Shown: in pieces, positions 6,635 to 9,752 of the stretch
Position numbering within the stretch: position 1 is the first letter of the stretch
How the letters are laid out: every line of letters begins with the position of its first letter
Origin: Alphaproteobacteria bacterium
Lineage (GTDB): Bacteria; Pseudomonadota; Alphaproteobacteria; GCA-2731375
Assembly (NCBI GenBank): GCA_030746295.1
Contig: JASLMY010000187.1
Coordinates: forward strand, 1-9,752
DNA: 9,752 nt
Direction of reading: 5' to 3'
Notes under the pieces: model-generated
What the model saw: only the letters and a program-made list of their open reading frames with translations
Told to the model about the DNA's origin: nothing
Database searches by the model: none
Position numbers and translations under genes: made by a program

Positions 6635-8582
6635 AGGCGGCGAGGAGCTTCTTGGCGAGCGCCACGGCGTCGCCCGCATCTTGGGCATAGCCGTCGGCGC
6701 CGGCATCGTCGGCGAACTTCTGGTTCACGGGCGCGCCGCCGACAATGATCTTGACGGTGTGGCGAAGCTGCGTCTTCTCCAGGCCCTCGATGACGTCCTT
6801 GATCTTCGGCATCGTCGTGGTGAGGAGCGCCGAGAGGCCCAGCACGTCCGGCCTTTCGTCGCGCACCGCCTCGATGAACTGCTCGACCTCGACGTTGGCG
6901 CCGAGGTCGACGACCTGATAGCCGACGCCCTTCAGCATGCTGACGACCATGTTCTTGCCGATATCGTGCAGGTCGCCGAGGACGGTGCCGATGACGACCT
7001 TGCCGGTGTTGCCCGCGTCGGAATCGACGAGGTGCGGTTCCAGCAGCGTGATCCCCTCGTTCATGGCCCGGGCCGAGAGCAAGACCTCGGGAATGAAGAC
7101 GGTGCCGTCGGTGAAGCGGCTGCCGATCAGGTCCATCGCCGGCAGCATGCCCTTGTTGAGGACGTCGCTGGCCGAGATGCCCTGGTCCAAGAGCGCCTGG
7201 GCATCCTCGAGGATACCTTCTTCGTCGCCCTCCAGCACGTCCTCGGTGATCTTCGCGAAGGCCTCTTCGACGACCAGGGTCTGTTCCGTCGCTGCCTCGC
7301 CGGTGGCGGCGGCCCGGGCCTGCTCCAAGGTCTCGGCGCTGACCGGCCGGTAGGCGCCGGCGGCGAGCGGCAGGCTCCCCTCTTTCGCGATCCGCTCGCC
7401 GATGTATTCGAGGCGCGAGAAATCGGCGTTCGGCGGCGTCGTGTCGCCGATCGAGGCGACAAAGCGGGTGCCTGGTGCGACCGCCTTGAAGAAGTCGTCC
7501 ATGAAGTCCTTCAGATCATCGAAGGTGGTCGATTCCTCCAGCAGCATCATCTCCGGGATGCCGCCGTGGATGGTCAGGTGCCCCGGCCGGCACCAGCGGT
7601 CGTAGTACTCGCCGATCTTGACCTTGGTCATCGGCCAGGGCGTGACCGCGTCGGCCACGTCCATGTGGCTGTCGGCGACCAGCTCCATCAGGCCTTCGTT
7701 CTCGCCGTCGGGATGGGTCACCATCACGATGCCTTCGGGCCGCAGCCGGTCGGCGGCCTTGTGGCACCAGGGCAGGAAATGCTCCCGGTAGAGGTCGGGA
7801 TAGGTGATCATGTCGTCGACGTTGGCCGACCAGAGGACGGCATCGACGCCCGAGCCCGCCAGCACCTCGATGAGCTGGTCGTAGTAGTTGCCCATGGCCT
7901 CCGCCAGCGCCGCCATCTCCTTCGGGAAGTCGTGGTGGTGCAGGTAGAAGTCGGTGGCGTCGAGGAAGGTCTTCTGGATGTAGTGGATCGGCGCGGTGCA
8001 GCCGAGCCCGGCGCCGAAGGCGACGGCGACCCCGTCGCCGGCGAGGGATTCGCGCCATTTGTCGTAGCGCTCGTAGGCCGGCTTGATCTTGATGTTCCCG
8101 AAGATGTGGGTCAGCGGCGCATAGTCCTCGCGCCCCTTGATCGCGTGCTCCTTGATCCAGCCGATGGAGGCGCCGGCGCGCTTCATCTCGGTGGTCATGC
8201 CGTGGCGGACGCTGAGCGTGCCCGCGGGCGTCACGTACTCGACGTGGCGCATGTCCTCCTTCTCGTTCCGCTCTCGCGTCACCCGGACCTCGACGTCCGC
8301 CGGTAGCTCGAAGGTGTAGGGCATTTCCTTGATGTCGAAGAGGCCGATGCCCATGTGGTCGTCGTCCTCGGGCCTGGCCAGCTTCTGCCACTCGGGCACG
8401 AACTTGTGCAGCGGCCAACCCATGGCGCGGTGGATCTCCTCGACGCTCATGCCGGCGTAGCGCTCGGGCATGGTGTCGGTCAGCACCTTGGCGTTGTGCC
8501 AGAGGTCGATGCGCGGCACCCAGGGCATGACGTCGACCGTCTCGCCGCGGAAGACGGCCATGATCGTGTCGCGATGGTTCAT
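6633..8582 (-). CDS. Fused URO-D-type methyltransferase / corrinoid protein
   Basis: A complete 649-residue fusion. Residues 1 to about 400 form a uroporphyrinogen-decarboxylase-fold methyltransferase (DTIMAVFRGETVDVMPW at 5-21, WSANVDDMITYPDLY at 251-265, LTIHGGIPEM at 336-345). After a linker rich in Ala and Glu (about 401-437), a four-helix cap (438-517) leads into a B12-binding Rossmann domain with DLHDIG (537-542; His539 is the lower cobalt ligand), the SALLTTTMP strand and loop (584-592) and IIVGGAPVN (612-620). Methyl donor binding and corrinoid carrier are therefore in one chain, as in CmuA (chloromethane). The CoM-type zinc site HxC...C appears changed to His290-Pro-Asp292 and Asp380, arguing against a simple CmuA or MtaA equivalent. 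ATG 8582 has an ideal AAGGAG eight nt upstream. Likely role: cytosolic demethylation (O-, N-, S- or halo-methyl), substrate unknown; a reactivase and methyl acceptor must be elsewhere. Confidence 0.9.
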   Translation of the reverse strand: MNHRDTIMAVFRGETVDVMPWVPRIDLWHNAKVLTDTMPERYAGMSVEEIHRAMGWPLHKFVPEWQKLARPEDDDHMGIGLFDIKEMPYTFELPADVEVRVTRERNEKEDMRHVEYVTPAGTLSVRHGMTTEMKRAGASIGWIKEHAIKGREDYAPLTHIFGNIKIKPAYERYDKWRESLAGDGVAVAFGAGLGCTAPIHYIQKTFLDATDFYLHHHDFPKEMAALAEAMGNYYDQLIEVLAGSGVDAVLWSANVDDMITYPDLYREHFLPWCHKAADRLRPEGIVMVTHPDGENEGLMELVADSHMDVADAVTPWPMTKVKIGEYYDRWCRPGHLTIHGGIPEMMLLEESTTFDDLKDFMDDFFKAVAPGTRFVASIGDTTPPNADFSRLEYIGERIAKEGSLPLAAGAYRPVSAETLEQARAAATGEAATEQTLVVEEAFAKITEDVLEGDEEGILEDAQALLDQGISASDVLNKGMLPAMDLIGSRFTDGTVFIPEVLLSARAMNEGITLLEPHLVDSDAGNTGKVVIGTVLGDLHDIGKNMVVSMLKGVGYQVVDLGANVEVEQFIEAVRDERPDVLGLSALLTTTMPKIKDVIEGLEKTQLRHTVKIIVGGAPVNQKFADDAGADGYAQDAGDAVALAKKLLAA

Positions 8583-8689
8583 CGGTCGCTCTCCTTTTCC
8601 AGGGATCGACGCCCGGCCGTCATGCGTCGCCGCATCCGGGCGGCGACGACGTCGATCTCCACCTGGCGGGCGACTGTCGCTCGCCCCAC
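8579..8689 (-). CDS. Possible 36-residue leader ORF overlapping the methyltransferase start
   Basis: A short frame begins at GTG 8689, preceded by GGGGA five nt upstream, and ends with a TGA that overlaps the methyltransferase ATG as ATGA. The product would be Arg-rich (for example ARMRRRMTAGRR) and soluble; I recognise no homologue. The 4-nt overlap and the plausible ribosome site argue for translational coupling. However, the strong ribosome binding site of the methyltransferase lies inside the ORF, and GC-rich DNA gives such frames by chance. Its coding region also covers the nested hairpin, so translating it would melt that structure. Confidence 0.22.
   Translation of the reverse strand: MGRATVARQVEIDVVAARMRRRMTAGRRSLEKESDR
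8591..8596 (-). promoter_or_regulatory. Strong Shine-Dalgarno of the methyltransferase fusion
   Basis: The minus strand reads AAGGAG, eight nt before ATG 8582. It fixes the start of the fusion gene and is the best ribosome binding site seen in the window. It lies only about five nt after the foot of the nested hairpin, so folding could influence access. Confidence 0.75.
8602..8659 (-). promoter_or_regulatory. Nested hairpin in the leader of the methyltransferase fusion
   Basis: An inner, perfect 9-bp stem, CGTCGCCGC (8625-8633) with GCGGCGACG (8640-8648), closes a 6-nt loop. An outer perfect 8-bp stem, GATCGACG (8604-8611) with CGTCGATC (8650-8657), encloses it, leaving a 13-nt internal loop on one side and a single nt on the other. 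In the transcript the apical loop contains CCGG and the internal loop contains GGCCGGG, so a tertiary contact is possible. The ribosome binding site follows at once. It may be a regulatory leader or a processing or termination structure; there is no U tract. I found no B12-box (GCCACTG-like) element, so I do not call it a cobalamin riboswitch. Confidence 0.5.
8665..8685. repeat. Inverted repeat in the crotonase-methyltransferase gap
   Basis: GGCGGGCGA (8665-8673) and TCGCTCGCC (8677-8685) pair over nine positions around a 3-nt loop, with a G-T pair on the plus strand that becomes an A-C mismatch in the minus-strand transcript. On the plus strand a TTTT run (8692-8695) follows shortly, but no plus-strand gene ends here. 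It may add to the structured leader upstream of the methyltransferase or be a weak end signal. Confidence 0.35.
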
Positions 8690-8741
8690 CGTTTTCCCCA
8701 GTCAGAAGCGGTCCCTCGAAACCCTCTGAAGCCCCCGATGC

Positions 8742-9599
8742 CTAGTCCGTCTCGTCGATCGCACGATTGCGCGTCCAATCCCAGGTTCCCTCGTCACGCT
8801 CGGCGACGGCCTGCTTCCATCCCACCGACTCCGAGCGCGCCTTGAAGGTCAGGCCTTCCGGCGAATGGCGGGTGATACCGTCGAAGATCGTCGCCAGGCG
8901 CTGCGTGCTCATCATGCCGGTGGCCTCGATGGCCTGGTTGATGACCATCTTCTGCATCGCCAACTGGTTGATCGGCACGCTCGCCATGCGGTGGGCCATG
9001 GTCTCGACCTCGGCATCCAGCCGGTCCTCGGGCACGGCCTTCAGGATCAGGCCCATCGCCTCGGCCTCGCGGCCCGTGATCCGGTCGCCGGTGAAGAGCA
9101 TTCGCTTGGCCTTTTCGGGCCCGAGGCGATAGACCCACATCGCCGTCGTCGGGCAGCCCCAGACGCGGGCCGGCATGTAGCCGATCTCGGCCGTCTCGGC
9201 CATCAAGACGAGGTCGGCGCAAAGCGCGATGTCCGACCCGCCCGCCACCGCAAAGCCATGCACCTTGCAGACCACCGGCTTCAGAGCGCGCCAGAGCGAC
9301 ATGAAGTGCTGGGTGTTGGCCCACATGAAGCGGTAGTCCCGAATCGGATCCCAGGGCATCTCTTGCGTCACCTGGTTGGTGCTGTCGCCCTCGGCGTAGT
9401 GGGCGAGGTCATAGCCGGCGCAGAAGGCCCGCCCGGCACCCGATAGGACCATGACGTGCACGTCCGGGTCGGCATCCGCCTCGGCCACGGCGGCGGCGAG
9501 CTCGACCGGCAGGTCGTCGTCGATGGCGTTCATGACTTGCGGCCGGTTCAGCGTGATCCGCCCGATCCGCCCGTCTTTTTCATAGAGCACCTTCGCCAC
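8742..9599 (-). CDS. Crotonase-family protein (enoyl-CoA hydratase/isomerase-like) lacking the usual catalytic glutamates
   Basis: A 285-residue crotonase-fold protein; the family acts on acyl-CoA thioesters by stabilising an enolate in an oxyanion hole. I start it at GTG 9599 because GGAGG (9606-9610) is six nt upstream; the in-frame GTG at 9605 directly abuts that site and would be too close. The fold is clear: RITLNRPQVMNAID (14-27), oxyanion segments AFCAGYDL (58-65) and HGFAVAGGSDIAL (114-126), and RMLFTGDRITGREAEAMGL (166-184). At the two positions occupied by catalytic Glu in rat enoyl-CoA hydratase (Glu144, Glu164), I see Asp123 and Ala144 (in MPARVWGCPTT). Simple hydration is thus doubtful; isomerase, hydrolase or decarboxylase activity, or acid-base residues elsewhere such as the region 72-95, are alternatives. 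It lies 30 nt after the upstream gene, consistent with an operon. Confidence 0.88.
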   Translation of the reverse strand: MAKVLYEKDGRIGRITLNRPQVMNAIDDDLPVELAAAVAEADADPDVHVMVLSGAGRAFCAGYDLAHYAEGDSTNQVTQEMPWDPIRDYRFMWANTQHFMSLWRALKPVVCKVHGFAVAGGSDIALCADLVLMAETAEIGYMPARVWGCPTTAMWVYRLGPEKAKRMLFTGDRITGREAEAMGLILKAVPEDRLDAEVETMAHRMASVPINQLAMQKMVINQAIEATGMMSTQRLATIFDGITRHSPEGLTFKARSESVGWKQAVAERDEGTWDWTRNRAIDETD

Positions 9600-9605
9600 G
9601 ATCAC

Positions 9606-9610
9606 CCTCC
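9606..9610 (-). promoter_or_regulatory. Shine-Dalgarno deciding the crotonase start
   Basis: The minus strand reads GGAGG followed by GTGATCGTG. The first GTG has zero spacing and the second has six nt, so the second (9599) is the likelier initiation codon and the protein is two residues shorter than the longest frame. Confidence 0.6.
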
Positions 9611-9629
9611 GTCGGTATGTCGGGCTGCT

Positions 9630-9752
9630 CTATTCGGCGGCCCGCATGCTCAGGTCCTCTTCCTGCTGCAGGGCGAAGATCGAGCTGTAGCCGCCGGACC
9701 AGTCGGGCGGCATCATGCAGGTCTCCATGTCGAACTCGGCCCAGCGCGCCCG
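9630..9752 (-). CDS. C-terminal end of an unidentified protein
   Basis: A minus-strand frame enters from the window edge and ends at TAG 9630-9632, giving 40 residues that start RARWAEFDMETCMMPPDW and end FALQQEEDLSMRAAE. Evidence that it is coding: it is open throughout, the composition (several Trp, Met, Phe and acidic residues) differs from random GC-rich shadow frames, and it ends 30 nt before the crotonase start on the same strand with a good Shine-Dalgarno between. I do not recognise the family from this fragment. It is probably co-transcribed with the genes that follow. Confidence 0.6.
   Translation of the reverse strand, partial: RARWAEFDMETCMMPPDWSGGYSSIFALQQEEDLSMRAAE

Noticed and set aside
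5580..8306. A 908-codon plus-strand open frame across the minus-strand cluster
   Set aside because: It is antisense to three genes with clear family motifs (dehydrogenase start, amidohydrolase, fusion protein), its protein is Val/Asp/Arg/Gly/Leu-rich without any recognisable domain, and long antisense frames are expected in GC-rich coding DNA.
6633..8582. Naming the fusion cmuA
   Set aside because: Domain order matches CmuA, but the zinc-site cysteines look substituted and no cmuB, cmuC or folate genes accompany it in the window.
8583..8741. Cobalamin riboswitch upstream of the corrinoid fusion gene
   Set aside because: The gap is structured, but I found no B12-box-like GCCACTG element and it is short for the full riboswitch fold. 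Cobalamin riboswitches also normally control synthesis or uptake genes.

Overview
The window is GC-rich chromosomal DNA (roughly two thirds G+C by eye) with densely packed genes, short Shine-Dalgarno sites and GTG/TTG starts. Gene content and protein flavour suggest an aerobic, metabolically versatile alphaproteobacterium, perhaps a Rhodospirillales-like environmental lineage. That placement is inference: no rRNA, tRNA or phylogenetic marker is present. I saw no phage, transposon, CRISPR or plasmid functions.

Layout, left to right. (1) Positions 1-1084, plus strand: the 3' end of an aconitase X large subunit and the complete small (swivel) subunit, overlapping by 11 nt. (2) 1098-2156, minus strand: an NADP-dependent MDR-family oxidoreductase, convergent with the first pair. 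(3) 2237-4389, plus strand: an isochorismatase-family cysteine hydrolase coupled by a TTGA overlap to an AMP-forming acyl-CoA synthetase. It diverges from the oxidoreductase across an 80-nt gap. (4) 4402-9752, minus strand: a run of same-strand genes, in transcription order an unidentified C-terminal fragment, a crotonase-family protein, a fused URO-D-type methyltransferase/corrinoid protein, an ACMSD-like amidohydrolase and an acyl-CoA dehydrogenase.

The most interesting part is the minus-strand cluster. One 649-residue polypeptide carries both a methyltransferase barrel and a B12-binding module with the cobalt-ligand motif DLHDIG. This is the general architecture of chloromethane methyltransferase CmuA, but the residues that bind zinc in CoM-type family members appear substituted. 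It sits among CoA-thioester enzymes (dehydrogenase, crotonase and a nearby CoA ligase), so I infer a catabolic route in which a methyl group is removed from a methoxylated, methylated or methyl-halide-like substrate and the remaining acid is degraded as a CoA ester. No methyl acceptor protein or corrinoid reactivase is visible.

A second theme is that several enzymes keep their fold signatures but differ at textbook active-site positions: Phe for the GRGS serine in the aconitase X swivel subunit, Asp for the catalytic Glu of the acyl-CoA dehydrogenase, Ala and Asp for the two crotonase glutamates, and no HxH motif in the amidohydrolase. Each may be a subfamily trait rather than a unique change. 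The two larger gaps in the minus-strand cluster (6504-6632 and 8583-8741) hold strong inverted repeats, one capped by a UUCG tetraloop in the transcript and one forming a nested hairpin just before the methyltransferase ribosome binding site.
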